From positions 248,001 through 312,000 of the forward strand of contig JAAOOA010000353.1 in assembly GCA_012861695.1 (NCBI GenBank): DNA of 64,000 bases. The letters are read 5' to 3'. Below are positions 11,701 through 21,184 of the stretch, piece after piece; the first letter of the stretch is position 1; every line of letters starts with the position of its first letter. A model generated the notes under the pieces. The model worked only from the letters and a program-made list of their open reading frames with translations, did no database searches and had not been told where the DNA came from. The stretch is from Trematomus loennbergii. Taxonomy: Eukaryota > Chordata > Actinopteri > Perciformes > Nototheniidae. The position numbers and the translations under genes were made by a program.

Positions 11701-11995
11701 AATCAAGCCGGTGTGTGAGAGCACACTTGTTCCCGCCTCCAAGCCCCCTCCACCGCCCGAGTTCTTTGAAGGGGGTGAGGTTTACAAGGTCCGTAAGCTA
11801 CTAGAGGTCCGTAATAGGGGGAGGGGGAAGCAATTCCTGGTAGACTGGAAGGGTTACGGTCCTGAGGCTAGAAGCTGGGTAGCTGCGTCATTTATCGTAG
11901 ACAAGACGCTTATCCACGATTTTTACAATCAGCCTGGGCCATCAGGAGTTGGCCCTAGAGGGGGGGGTACTGTTGTGCACCGACAGAAATGCTAG
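8417..11995 (+). CDS. Gypsy pol: protease, RT, RNase H, integrase, chromodomain
   Basis: The open frame spans 1,192 codons; authentic pol starts near 8,650, since earlier codons lie under gag in another frame. The protease active site DSGAD is at residues about 112-116. RT spans about 290-470, with '[12 protein letters not shown]' and the catalytic YLDD at about 432-435. RNase H begins near '[14 protein letters not shown]' (about 577) and ends near 'LSRLYDPEP'. The integrase HHCC module is at about 760-815. The three catalytic acids are in 'SMDFVTGF' (D about 833), 'VSDRGPQF' and 'NGQSERLNQ'. The C-terminus has a chromodomain ([20 protein letters not shown] followed by 'ARSWVAA') that in this clade targets integration to marked chromatin. 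The last codons run into the LTR. All catalytic motifs are present and no internal stop occurs. Confidence 0.93.
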   Translation: MHLGGSRRQPRMSSPCYHTVRGLHFRMAPGNPCSWEEPGFLWRRGSAVYGRVVVSTAASRIINSLHAREKIVLTSQRRALVSKFPADFPPRPVTQVNICINNQTIDQGVLIDSGADESLMDWGVVNQLEIKTVPLSHPINASALDGRLLFTVTHCTEPIQITVNKDHTESMQFHIFESAQHPIILGFPWLKIHNPHIDWRSGKIKEWGEDCMGRCKLSQPVNAPTDSRKIIIDHPDYPDLQKVPSCYHDLKEAFNKSKAMSLPPHRDFDCPIDLLPGAPIPKGKLYSISRPERAAMDEYISSSLKSGIIRPSSSPAGAGFFFVGKKDGSLRPCIDYSPLNDITVKNRYPLPLMTSAFELLQTAKIFTKLDLRNAYHLVRIRKGDEWKTGFNTQSGHYEYLVMPFGLCNAPAVFQALVNEVLREFLNISVFVYLDDILIFSPDAKSHVNHVRQVLQKLLENQLYVKAEKCEFHTKEVSFLGYIISPNHMQMDPAKISAVSQWPTPDSRKKVQQFLGFANFYRKFIRNFSSVAAPLHVLTSPKVPFKWTPQADFAFQRLRERFTSAPILTIPDPQRQFMVEVDASNEGIGGVLSQRSAEDNKMHPCAYLSRKLTTAERNYDVGNKELLAVKAALEEWRHWLEGAEQPFLVWTDHKNLEYIRKAKRLNSRQARWTLFFSRFNFTLSFRPGSQNQKPDALSRLYDPEPLAVEPKTILPLNRVIGAFSWQVESDVKKANVKNPAPSECPNNLLFVPEALHSKVIHWAHSSVLSCHPGVTRTMFRIQQRFWWPAMKKDVAEYVAACPVCACNKTSSQVKMGLLQPLPIPQRPWSHISMDFVTGFPSSRGKTTVLTVVDRFSKMAHFIPLTKLPSAKVTAEVMMNHIFRIHGFPDDIVSDRGPQFISVFWKEFCRLIGATVSLSSGYHPQSNGQSERLNQELETTLRCLVSRKTDYWSDHLTWVEFAHNTLPTAATGVSPFHCVNGFQPPFFPNNEEEVRVPSAHAMIRRCRRVWAGARQALLRSSARMKAVADVHRRVAPSYRPGQNVWLSTKDLPLHVASRKLAPRFVGPFPVSRVINPVSVRLQLPRTMRVHPTFHVSKIKPVCESTLVPASKPPPPPEFFEGGEVYKVRKLLEVRNRGRGKQFLVDWKGYGPEARSWVAASFIVDKTLIHDFYNQPGPSGVGPRGGGTVVHRQKC
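11957..11970 (+). promoter_or_regulatory. Gypsy polypurine tract
   Basis: AGAGGGGGGGGTAC lies immediately before the LTR start at 11,971. It is the expected plus-strand primer. Confidence 0.7.
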
Positions 11996-12397
11996 AGAGA
12001 TGCATGTTATTTACGTTTGCTTTCTCTCATTCCAGGCTTCCTGATTATTTTCACCTGTGTCTCCTGTGCTCATCAATGTCAGCCCCGCCCCTGATTGGTC
12101 CCACCTGTGTCTAGTTACCCTGTGCTTATATTCCCCTGTCTCCCAAGTGTTCTTTGTCAGTTCGTATTGTCTCTTGCTATGGTCAGGCTCTTTGTGCTCT
12201 TGTAAAGTTTGATTCCTCACTACGTGAGCGCTTTCATTTTGTTCCTCTATTTTTGTCATCTCGGTTAGAGATTTGATAGTTACCTTTTTTGTTGTTCATT
12301 GCTGTATTTGGAAAATAAAGTATCTTACAAGTACTTTACCTCTGTCTCCCGGGTCGTGCAATTGGGTCCTACATCCTAAGTGTCTGAGTTCGTAACA
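11971..12397 (+). repeat. Gypsy 3' LTR (427 bp)
   Basis: The LTR opens TGTTGTGCACCGAC and ends TTCGTAACA. It contains a TATA-like stretch near 12,125 and an AATAAA signal at 12,314-12,319. No matching 5' LTR is in the window. Confidence 0.75.
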
Positions 12398-12967
12398 GCT
12401 GTAAGCTGGAGTCTGAAATAAGCTGCTCCATCTGTATAAAAGTTAACAGCATTTAATTACACAAATGATGCGGTGATATACAATGAAATCTGCGAGTTGG
12501 TGGCTCCCCCCTGCCAGCTGTTGGTCCCGTCCGCGTTGGGTCAGCTGGGGGCAAGGAAAGAGACCGATTCTTCCTGTGGCTCCCGGGTAATCAGCTGTAT
12601 AGTCTTCTCCTATTGGCCGGGGTCGACGGAGGCGTGTCCAATGTAATTCCTGCCGGTTTCTGCTGCTGAATTACATCATTCTGATATCTGTGGTTATTTA
12701 AACATTCCCTAATAAACGTGATTTCAGCGTCAATAAATGAGTGTTAAACCCAGTGTGTTTAGGGTACAACATCACGTCATTTCACCTTCATTCACAGTTT
12801 GAAAACGTAGCATTAGCCACATGCTAATGCTAACCGGAAATGACGAAATTCACTAGCGGAAAACCGGAAGTCAAGTGTGAATATTCGGTTTTTAGAATAA
12901 AACAGATTTAAATACAGTGTATTTAATTCAAATTACGCCATATCAACATTGATTTTAATTTCTTACA
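12398..12967. other. Non-coding right part of the 5.1 kb insertion
   Basis: No ORF is seen. It has a TATTTAAA-like box followed by AATAAA-type signals (about 12,695-12,740). A short stretch near 12,415-12,440 is an inverted match to 7,929-7,951 at the left side of the same insertion. The segment may be an LTR or terminal region of the outer element. Confidence 0.35.
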
Positions 12968-13296
12968 CTGCGCGCCAGGACACGGTTAGGCTGAGCGACG
13001 CTACTGCTAACTAATTAACAAGGAAACACAGCTAAAGCTGGAAACTCAAATGCTAATTATAGCTTGGCACAACTCCACGGTCAGCAGAGGTACAAAATAG
13101 CAGAGGTACAAAATAGCACAGCAAGGGCAACTCCTTTACACCTGCCGTAAACGGACTGACGGAGCTGCCGTTTGCTTGCCATTCTGGCAAGATCCGCCAA
13201 ATGAGCAGCGAAGGAATTTGTCTGTTCATCATTTCTCATGTTTTTCAGGCTATTATCTGTTACATCAGCTCCGCTCAGCGGACGTGTACAGATTTT

Positions 13297-13315
13297 TGGG
13301 GGCTCGTTCCGGGAT
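13297..13315 (+). promoter_or_regulatory. Retroelement primer-binding site, tRNA-Pro type
   Basis: TGGGGGCTCGTTCCGGGAT equals the tRNA-Pro primer site used by many vertebrate retroelements except for one extra T. It lies about 170 bases before a gag-like start codon, the normal spacing. An LTR should end just upstream, but I cannot define its borders. Confidence 0.6.
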
Positions 13316-13481
13316 CTACGACACCTGTGGTTGGAGGACGTCGTTGATCCAGTGATTTCTGAACCTGTGGTCCAGTGCGTGACTCGTCATCGGTGTGAGG
13401 GGCTACACGAATCCAGGGCGTCTGACTGCTGCCAGAGCAAGAGGATTTCGAGGGCTGAAGACATCTGATGAGTGGTCACAA

Positions 13482-14190
13482 TGGCAGATAACGAGAGGAA
13501 GAAGCTGGAATGGACTGTTAAGAAGGATTGTTCCGCCTTTCTGCTGATGAGCTGTCTCATCTTACAGCCGCCATCCCACAGACATCTGATCAAGACCCAG
13601 CTAAGTTTAACTAGTATGATGGAAGAAAGTTGTATTGAGTATGTTTGTTCTTACATGGTACATTTTGTTGGAGTTGGAGGATGAGGGAGTGTCACAGTTA
13701 CGGCCCATCCACACAGCGGCGTGCGTTAAAGCTTCAACGCTTCAGCCCATTCACTTTGAATGGGGTGACGTCACGCTTCGCCGAACTGCATTGTGGGAGC
13801 GAAGCGTAGATCGCGTTGCTCGCTGCAAAAGTTGATCTATGTTCAACTTTTGAAGCTTCGACGGAAGCGTCAGCCAATCGAATCATATGCCAGTACAAGC
13901 TCTAGCCAATCAAACCGCTGCTTGTGTGTCCGGGGCGGGAGATTCAGGTGATTGGTTGTTGGTCTAGCTTCATACATGCCCTCCGGCAAGCGACAACGCA
14001 CGCCGCTGTGTGGACGGGCCGTTACTCTTTCTAGCAGATATGATTGAGGATTTGATTCGCAAACGTAAAGAGGGTCTAATTCTTACACATGATGAGGCAG
14101 ATGTTACTGTGTCTGATGCTAATGTTTTGCCATCTACACTATCTAATGTTGTTTACATTGACACACATACGACACACACATTGAAACTAC
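13482..14190 (+). pseudogene. LTR-retroelement gag-like gene, broken
   Basis: The Met at 13,482 opens MADNERKKLEWTVKKD. Helical, charged sequence follows but shifts frame within about 20 codons. Pieces readable in successive frames include 'LSADELSHLTAAIP', then 'SCIEYVCSYM', and after the MITE 'LFLADMIEDLIRKRKEG'. The domain resembles the N-terminal helical region of gag-like proteins of fish LTR elements; I recognise the type but not a named family. It follows a tRNA-Pro-type primer site, which supports gag. A 323-bp MITE (13,701-14,023) splits it, and several frameshifts are present. No protease or RT follows; the sequence gives way to DIRS sequence at about 14,345. Confidence 0.5.
13701..14023. 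mobile_element. PIF/Harbinger-type MITE (323 bp)
   Basis: Near-perfect 25-bp terminal repeats start CGGCCCATCCACACAGCGGC and mirror the right end. TTA flanks both sides (13698-13700 and 14024-14026), the Harbinger target. There is no coding capacity. A longer relative begins at 46,115. Confidence 0.85.
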
Positions 14191-14344
14191 CATAACAGAC
14201 TTTGCCTCCCAAACCAATGCCCTTGAATCACAGCTACCGAAGATTATATCAACTTATGAGGGGTGGTGTCAAAAGCTTAAACAAGGAAGTGTCTCTACTG
14301 GACTCTATGGGTACTCCCCTTGATCATATCATGCAAGCATTCAT

Positions 14345-15050
14345 CCACTGAGACTTCCATAGACGTAGCCGGCCCTGGGGCGGGCCTACCTGAATGTGCG
14401 CGCATCTCACCGCATAAAAGGAGGCCTCGCCTCCTGACTGTCATCCTACACTTCTCTTCAGCAAGCAGCATAGGACAGACAGGGCTCCCGAGTAGAGGGC
14501 TCCTCTCCGCCTGTGTTTATATAACAAGGGTTACCATACGCAACTCGTTATATCTCTCACAGGCTCCGGAGCCCCGATGTATACACGCGCTGTCGTCCCA
14601 CAACAACACTGTTCCATCTCACTGTCTCTGACCGGCTTCTGGTTCCGCTGCGCCTCACTCACCTCTCCCTCGGTCGTAACCGTGGAAAAGTTGGGGCTGC
14701 GGCTGACAGAGCACACTCTGACGCGCTTATCTCGCGAAGGTGTGCTCGGAAAACAGCGCTGAGGGCTCCCACCCTCCGCCCATAGGCGGACGGAGAGAGT
14801 ACTCAGCCCCGTATGGGCTCACTATGCACCACCTCTCCCGAGTCCCTAAGAAGCACGGGGAGAGCGCAAGTGCCCCATGTCCCACACTCAGACACGCTCA
14901 CCTCGTGAAGAGCGTGTATGGACTATGACGTGGAGGGCTCCCCCCTCCTGCCCTAAAGCAGGGGAAAAGAGTCCTCCAGGCCTTATGGGTTAGGGTTAGG
15001 GCATTACGCCCGGGGAGGGGGTCAGATGCCCACTGACCACAGCCCCCCCT
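14345..15050 (-). repeat. DIRS 3' untranslated and terminal-repeat region
   Basis: GC-rich, non-coding sequence lies between the recombinase stop and the element end. Two similar blocks rich in 'GAGGGCTCCC' (about 14,760-14,830 and 14,930-15,000) are separated by related text, as in DIRS inverted or internal complementary regions. Exact boundaries of those repeats cannot be set by eye. Confidence 0.45.
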
Positions 15051-15056
15051 CCCGCC

Positions 15057-16159
15057 TCACCAGTCCTGTGTTGCCCCAGCAAGCACAGACGATGAAAAGG
15101 AGCCAGACATGTCCAAGAGATAAAACTTTATGAAGGGGCCTGGCGTTGACCAAGACGCCGCCGTGCATATGTCCTCCACACTCACGCCGTTGAATAAGGC
15201 TGTTGACATAGCCACAGCTCGTGTAGAGTGTGCACGGACCCCCGTGGGAAAGGCTCTCCCCGCCTGTCCGTAGGCATGTGCAATGCACTCGCAGAGCCAG
15301 CCTGCCAGGCGTTTCTTGGACAGGGCTTTCCCGCTCACCCCGCCCCCGAAGCACACAAACAGCTGTTCAGTGCATCTAAGGGCAGCCGTGGGCTCCACAT
15401 AACATGCTAGCGCACGCACCGGGCAGAGGGGGTGCAATTGAGCCCAGGGCTGGCCCACCTTCATCTGTGTCATCTCTGAGTACCACGGAGCCCTGACGCG
15501 ATCCGGCGCTACTAGGATGATTGACAGACGTTCCCGCCTCACTCTCCCCAGGAGAGGAGAATGAGACGCAGCGGTGGAAAGGCATAGAGCAGCTTTCTTG
15601 AACATGGCTCGTGTGCAAACGCGTCCACCCCCAAGGGCGTGTCGTCGATCAGAGCCATGGTGAACCACAGGGCACAGCGGCTGTTGCGCCGGCTGGCGAA
15701 CAGATCCACCTCTGCTGTCCCGAACTGGGCCCAGATCCGCTTCACCACCTCCGGGTGAAGCGCCCACTCGCCTGGCAGGGGGCCGCCCCTTGACATGAGG
15801 TTGGCCCCCCTGTTCTCCAGACCCGGAATGTGGAGGACTCTCAGAGATAACACCACCTCTGAAGCCCATAACCACAGTTTCTCCGCTGTGGTCAACAAAG
15901 CGGTGGAGCGGACTCCGCCCTGCCTGTTGATATATGCCACTGTGTTGCTGTTGTCGCTCCTGACCATTACATGTCTCCCCCGAATTAAGGGTTTGAAATG
16001 CTGGAGGACCAACACTACTGCCCGTAGCTCTAGGAGGTTGCTGTGCCATGTTTCTGTTAGAGACCAGCGCCCACCTATAGCTCTCCCCAGGCAGGTCCCT
16101 CCCCATCGTGTTCCGGATGCGTCCGTGAACACTGTGATGTAGGAGGTCACCCGTCCCAT
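15057..16159 (-). pseudogene. DIRS RNase H and tyrosine recombinase
   Basis: RNase H is read in 16,159-15,539: catalytic acids in TDASGTRWGG, 'NLLELRAVV' and 'VRSDNSNTVAYIN', followed by 'LHIPGLENRGAN'. The frame then changes near 15,570. The tyrosine recombinase C-terminal half is read to 15,057: HSTRAVA (catalytic His and Arg), 'AASWSTP' (Trp) and FIKFYLL (nucleophilic Tyr). The recombinase N-terminal half looks shortened ('APWYSEMTQM' passes quickly to 'CPVRALACYV'). In DIRS elements the recombinase inserts circular cDNA, replacing the usual integrase. Catalytic residues survive, but the frameshift and the deleted core make this copy inactive. Confidence 0.8.
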
Positions 16160-16738
16160 TGGAGGTGATCCGGGAACCCCGAGAACAGGAGGTTGCCCTC
16201 CACTGAGGGGGGGATGGTCACCAGACGCCGTTTGTGCCTGGGCCTGAATTTGCCTGTCTTCTTGGGAACCAGGAAGTACAGGGAATAGTGCCCCTCCTCT
16301 CTATCTTGAGTGCGCACAGCAGACACAGCCTGTTTTTGCACCAGGGCCTGAACCTCTGCCGAGAGGAAACCTATCTCCCCTCGGGACCTCTCTTATGCCT
16401 GTGAACGGAGGAGGGATGCTGCAAAACTGGAGTGAATAACCCAGTCTCAGCGTCCTGTCCATCCACTCCGTTAACACACAGCTGCGCTTCCATTCCCCAT
16501 AACACTGCGTTAGGAGATGTGCAATCAGCTGTGGGGCCCCAGCGATAAAGCTGTGGTACACAGAAAGGGCTGACTCTCTACTGAGGTCCTTGAACGCACC
16601 GCGGCGCGCTCGTGGGAGCGCGCGCTCCCCCATGATGCATTCACCCAAACAGTGAAATGCATCAAGCAGAGTTTTTACACTCGGCGTTATGTGTTTCCTA
16701 ACCCTGCTACGCCGGCCATAATGTCCCTGTACCCGCAT
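16147..16738 (-). pseudogene. DIRS RT N-terminal region, palm domain missing
   Basis: Two overlapping frames (16,738-16,301 and 16,341-16,147) read the segment before and at the start of RT, including 'GEWKRSCVLTEWMDRTLRLG', 'LQFCSIPPPFTG' and SLYFLVPKKTGKFRP. The next readable domain is already RNase H, so the RT palm with its catalytic aspartates is deleted. The upstream edge is the hAT-A insertion point. Confidence 0.72.
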
Positions 16739-17021
16739 AGCGTAGGGGTTTCACAACTACCAATATTTACTAGTCGACAAGTTTTTCAAAATAGTAGTCG
16801 ACTAGTTGTTACGTCATAATAAAGACACACAAAGAGAGGTGTAAAACTGTATTTTGTATTGCAATGCATACAGTTACTGTAACAAAGCAGCATTTTAATT
16901 TGGGTTACATGGGTTACATGGCTGATTAAATAAAAAACAGTAACTGGACTCACCAAATCTACTGCAAAAACTCTGTTAAGACATAAATGCAACGTAAATC
17001 CAGTGCGCATTGCGCAACACT

Positions 17022-17577
17022 TTACTCGCTGTCACTGTCCTCCTCACGATGTCCACCCTTCCAGGTTTTTTGGTTTGCGTTAAGGAAGACCAAAGCATCA
17101 ACATGTGAGGGAAGGAGGCTTGACCGCTGTCGGGTGACAGTGGTGCCTGCCAGGGAAAACATCCGTTCACTTGGGGTGCTGGTGTAGCCAGGTAGCTCCT
17201 GGAAAGCTTGGCTAAACGGGGGAAGCGGTTCGCGTTTGGTGCCCACCACTTCAGAGGGTTATCCATTGTGGGGATATGGGGTGTCTGCTAGCAGTAATCC
17301 CGTAGCTCATCCGCGCTACTGTTGACCCGTGTTTTCTTGTTGCTCTCGAAATGAGGTCCAAACAGCTGTTCAAAGAGGGGGTGCTAGTGGAGCACGCTCG
17401 TGAACTTTTAGCGTCGGAGCTAAAACTGAAACTGTAGGTGCGGCGCATTTGCGCATAAGATGAGGACCCCTGAATGTCGGACGTGTTTTGCTGGAGCATT
17501 TTGCAGCACCTCAGCGCCAATGTCGGCATCCTCATCTCCCACGTTTGCCTCCATTTTGTTCACGACTAGATGACTAG
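17022..17577 (-). pseudogene. hAT transposase remnant (N-terminal start and C-terminal domain)
   Basis: Reading the minus strand from 17,555, a short Met-initiated stretch is followed by a jump to the C-terminal region: 'DNPLKWWAPNANRFPRLAKL' (17,266 downward), then in the next frame TPSERMFSLAGTTV and LLPSHVDALVFLNAN, ending at 17,022. This is the diagnostic hAT C-terminal dimerisation domain. A frameshift separates the two halves near 17,180. The catalytic middle is deleted. The remnant identifies the surrounding element as hAT. Confidence 0.82.
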
Positions 17578-18382
17578 GGCCTACAAGTGGTAGACAGGGA
17601 TGGGTAAGGTTTTAACGGTACTACTACTTTTATCGATACCGCTTATGGGTCCGGTCTTTTAACGGTACTCTTATCGGTTCTTTTGGAGAAAAAAATAAGG
17701 TAAACTAACTAAACAAATTGTGAACAAAACTAACATTGCTTTTTTTAAATGAAATACATAATAAACAACAATGATTTAACAAATCGTATTAAATAATCTG
17801 ATGACCGAATTGTAAACAGAATAGCTGAAACTTTAACAAAATAAATAACTCAGTTACCTCTAATCATTAACCCATGTTTGTATAATTGAGTTAACTCTGT
17901 GTGTTGCTGCTAGCATACATAATACCTGATGTGGAAACGTTACTCGTGGATGGGGCTACAGAGCTACTAGAAAGACAGTCGAACCCGGTGCATTTCTCCG
18001 TCTGAATGTGGTGCACTTTTGCAAGATGTTTAGACAAATTGCTCGTGTTACCGCCCTTACTGTACATGCTAAACTCTTATTGCACTTTTGGTAACGAGCA
18101 TTGTCCACATCGAGACGAGACGGGTAAAGTTGAACCACACCTCGGAGCGCGTTCTCTCCGCCATCTCCTCCGTGTGTGTGTGTTGCTGCATGTAGCAGCT
18201 GCGTGTGTGTAAACTGCCCCGCCCCCTCGCAAGCAGGCGGGGGAAGGGGATCTCTCGTCTGGATTGGAAAGATCGAAAATACAAAAAAATCATAGACGCA
18301 TTTTGCAGTCTTTTTGCATATTAGAAACGGAGTTGGCGACACTAAAACTGCAATATAATGTTTGTGTAGCAATAATACATAT

Positions 18383-18906
18383 TGTGGAGGAAACTTCTGT
18401 GTAGCAATGCATGGAGTCACCGACTCAGGAAGGAGACACGGTGAGAGTTGGAGCTTTGATGTCAAACACTGATGGGTTTATTCAGAGTATACGGCCGGAG
18501 GATTCACATCACAAATCAAAGAGTCAGAGGTTCCGACTACACGGTAGAGTTGCCACGTCAATTCTGAAGAGCCTCTCTCTATTCTAGACCTTTTAACTGG
18601 TTCACAGAGAGAAATCAACATCTCTGAAGGAGTAGACTAAACAGCTGGGAACACTGAGCCACCTGCGTCCGACACTCATGGCCTCAAAGATTTCACATCT
18701 TAGAGTCCACAAACACCGATAAAGAAGTGCCTCAGTGTTCTCACAACAATTACCCTTCGTGCCAGACAAGTTGACCGGTCCCAAACTGGTGACAACAACA
18801 CATATGGCACCAAGGCCTTTCCTTAAAGGAGATAACGGACGTCAGAGTAGATCATAAAACGTCACAGAGCAAAAGGTTAGATATCTAGAATAATTATTCC
18901 TTAACA
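18383..18906 (-). repeat. LTR of element 1 (left, 3' LTR)
   Basis: Read on the plus strand it runs TGTGGAGGAAACTTC to CCTTAACA, 524 bp. By hand comparison it differs from the right LTR by about 7 substitutions and 4 single-base indels (near 98% identity), so the insertion is fairly recent. Confidence 0.88.
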
Positions 18907-18921
18907 GTTCCTCTCTTTTTA
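18907..18921 (-). promoter_or_regulatory. Polypurine tract of LTR element 1
   Basis: On the minus strand this reads TAAAAAGAGAGGAAC directly before the 3' LTR. The same tract is at 31,933-31,947 in element 2. Confidence 0.75.
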
Positions 18922-19694
18922 TCATTTTTGATAACCTTAAAACATTAGTCTAATAATAATTCTGGTCAATACTTAAATCAATAGGCGTCTTCAGATTCGA
19001 GTGTGGTCTCACCTTACATTCAATTACATCACAAAGTAGAATAAGATTGAAACATTCAATCACAATGATTGATACAGGCAATCATAATAGGAAAAATTAT
19101 CTCATCAGTGTTTGGAACATCTTTTCAATAAGTACAATAATGAACACACATAAAACACAGATACATAATAGCAAAATATTTGTTTTAAACTAATATCTTT
19201 TATCATTTAAACCCATTAGTTAATGTCATTTATCAAACTATAAAATCAAAACCAGAAACTGCTTAAAGATTTGCTTTAAGGCAATCACTAGTCAAAAGCA
19301 TTTAAAACTTAGGATCATAAGAGATCCAGCTAAGGCATAAAATTCACAGTGGTGATTTGATCAATCTGTAATCCGCAAAATTGCAGTGTCCTCAATTTTA
19401 GGATTACTTTACGTTTACTTTATTACGCTTTAGCCAAGAGTAAGGCTCTTAGTCAAATCAATACATTCATTTCAAGTACATTGTTCAAAATCTGAAAAGG
19501 AAAAGTTAGGCAAATATTCAAAGACTTTTGTAAAAACCTGGAAAGGAAAGATTAAACATTCTTAAAACTTTAATTCATACATTTGTAAATGCTACAACTG
19601 ATCTGTACGAAATTAAGTCTATCAATTATTCTTATTAGCCATACTTACCTGAAAATCTACTTATGGTACTTGGAAAGGGTTCTTCTGTATTTAT
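18922..19694 (-). other. Interior of LTR element 1, 3' part, non-coding
   Basis: AT-rich sequence without long ORFs. It matches 31,948-32,696 of element 2 nearly throughout, apart from small indels. Confidence 0.7.
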
Positions 19695-20101
19695 CTAATC
19701 AGGGTTCCCGCGGGGTCTTAAAAAGTCTTAAAAAGTCTTAAATTTGATAATCTGAATTTAAGGCCTTAAAAAGGTCTTAAATATGACCAAAAAAATAAGA
19801 AAGGTCTTAAATATGATTTAGAAGGTCTTGATGGGATGGGATTTGAAAGGTACTTCTGTGTTGCGATCGCGTCTAATGTGTTTTGGGGGAAATGTCCGGG
19901 CTGCAAAGTAACCTGTACGGTAAGAGCCTTTCAGTTCCCCCCAACAATCTGTATTGAAATAAATCAACATGGAACCAGTAATCACTAACTTTGTTTCCCC
20001 CGGCCCCTTATTGGGGAACACCCAGCTAGCAACCTAGCAACCAAGGTTCAGCTAGCGGCAGTCAGAAACTCATGTATCTTCAAATCTACTTACAAATAAA
20101 T

Positions 20102-20236
20102 ATGGGGAAGTGTAAGTTCAACCGTATTTGGTTGGAAAACATCGCATTTAGTGCTTGGTTGAAACCAGTGGAGGGGAACGTGTTTGAAGCCCGCTGCACC
20201 TTTTGCAAAAAATTAGCATTTGTTGTGCTAATGTAG
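20102..20236 (+). pseudogene. hAT transposase N-terminal zinc-finger piece (44 aa)
   Basis: The short frame opens MGKCKFNRIWLENIAFSAWL and contains a CTFCKK cysteine pair after 'EGNVFEARC'. This is the usual start of a fish hAT transposase: a Trp-rich lead-in to a BED-like finger. TAG ends it after 44 codons and the His pair is not reached. The start has no rival in frame upstream. It was probably part of a multi-exon or now-deleted transposase. Confidence 0.65.
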
Positions 20237-20429
20237 CGTTAGCTAGTGCAGCGTTAGCTAGTGCAGCAGCTCCCGCAACAACACCGGGGGACCTCCGGGC
20301 GACGTCAACCCTAAAAGCGGAGGTGCTGTAGACGCTAAATACCGTAGTTAAACACCAATCATACAACAGCAACAATGAAAGATTGTAGCCAAGGCAGCAG
20401 AGCTCTGAATATAGCTCTTGTCACTCTCT

Positions 20430-20486
20430 CACTCTCACACACACACTCACACACACACACACACACACACACAACACACACACACC
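20430..20486. repeat. (CA)n microsatellite
   Basis: ACAC repeats with small interruptions, continued as a short CA run after 20,931. The nested MITE landed inside it. Confidence 0.85.
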
Positions 20487-20930
20487 AAGGGCTGCTCGAT
20501 TATGGCAAAAATCATAATCACGATTATTTTTGTCAATAATTGATATCATGATTATTAAATACGATTATTCATTGACTTTGAAAACATCCATTTATTGAAC
20601 TTTAAAACAAATAATAATTTGAACAGTATCTTTTAACTGTTGATTACCCTGAACGTATAATTCAACTGAAAAACCAATACAAAAATAAATGATACATTTA
20701 AATAAATACCAATAAACAAGATCAACAAATATTTTGGAGCGCACTTCCACAAGCTACTAAACATATATAAATATGATAAATACAAATAAATTAGACTAAA
20801 TGAATTAGATCAAATATGTTGCAGTGCACTGTCACAACCTAGCAAAGCAAAATAATCGTTTTTTCGATTATGTTGTTTTCGTAATTGTGGAAGGCCAAAA
20901 TCGTAATTGCGATTAAGTGCACAGCCCTAA
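20487..20930. mobile_element. hAT-type MITE inside a (CA)n tract
   Basis: Ends are AAGGGCTGCTCGATTATGG and GATTAAGTGCACAGCCCTAA, with 'AATCATAATCACGATTATT' beside the left end and its inverse near the right. The TSD cannot be resolved because both flanks are CA repeats. No coding sequence. Confidence 0.7.
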
Positions 20931-21184
20931 CACACACACACTTTTTGTCTAACACGCTAACACAGTTCTGGACTGTTATGCTGTTATGTCCAGTCATTGT
21001 TCTTATGTTGAACATGAATACATTTACTTTGTAAGTAATTATGGGACGTATTTTCTTTTCATAGCAATTTTCCTTCATACTTTCTTGCCGTGAAATAGGT
21101 CTTAAATTCTATTCAAAGTGGTCTTAAAAAGGTCTTAAAAAGTCTTAAATTTGAGTTGGCGAAACCTGCAGGAACCCTGCTAAT

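Larger units (their letters stand above)
8060..12397 (+). mobile_element. Chromodomain gypsy retrotransposon, 5'-truncated
   Basis: The order gag, protease, RT, RNase H, integrase, chromodomain, polypurine tract and 3' LTR identifies a chromovirus-type Ty3/gypsy element. The 5' LTR, primer site and gag N-terminus are missing; the first readable gag codons are near 8,065. No partner for the 3' LTR exists upstream. The pol frame is open over 1,100 codons, so the copy is young compared with its neighbours. Confidence 0.88.
7869..12967. mobile_element. 5.1 kb insertion into DIRS repeats, TG..CA ended
   Basis: The inserted block begins TGTTAGTAATTC and ends TTTCTTACA. CTGC lies on both sides (7865-7868 and 12968-12971). 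When it is removed, the flanks rejoin into the DIRS repeat seen at 5,865-5,910. A 100-bp stretch at 7,924-8,022 is shared in inverse orientation with 53,960-54,063. The chromodomain gypsy occupies the middle. Whether the outer block is one LTR element or a composite is not clear. Confidence 0.5.
19700..21179 (+). mobile_element. hAT-like element with 5-bp TSD
   Basis: Ends are CAGGGTTCCCGCGGG and CCTGCAGGAACCCTG. CTAAT lies on both sides (19,695-19,699 and 21,180-21,184). The corresponding empty site (TTATCTAATGTTGAA) is present in LTR element 2 at about 32,692. Subterminal clusters of 'GTCTTAAAAAG' occur at both ends. A zinc-finger N-terminal ORF (20,102-20,236) supports hAT. A 5-bp rather than 8-bp duplication points to a hAT subgroup. 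Confidence 0.82.

Noticed and set aside
4829..16738. One continuous DIRS element from 4.7 to 16.7 kb
   Set aside because: Both parts are on the minus strand, but gag lies downstream of the recombinase in that reading, so they are separate copies.
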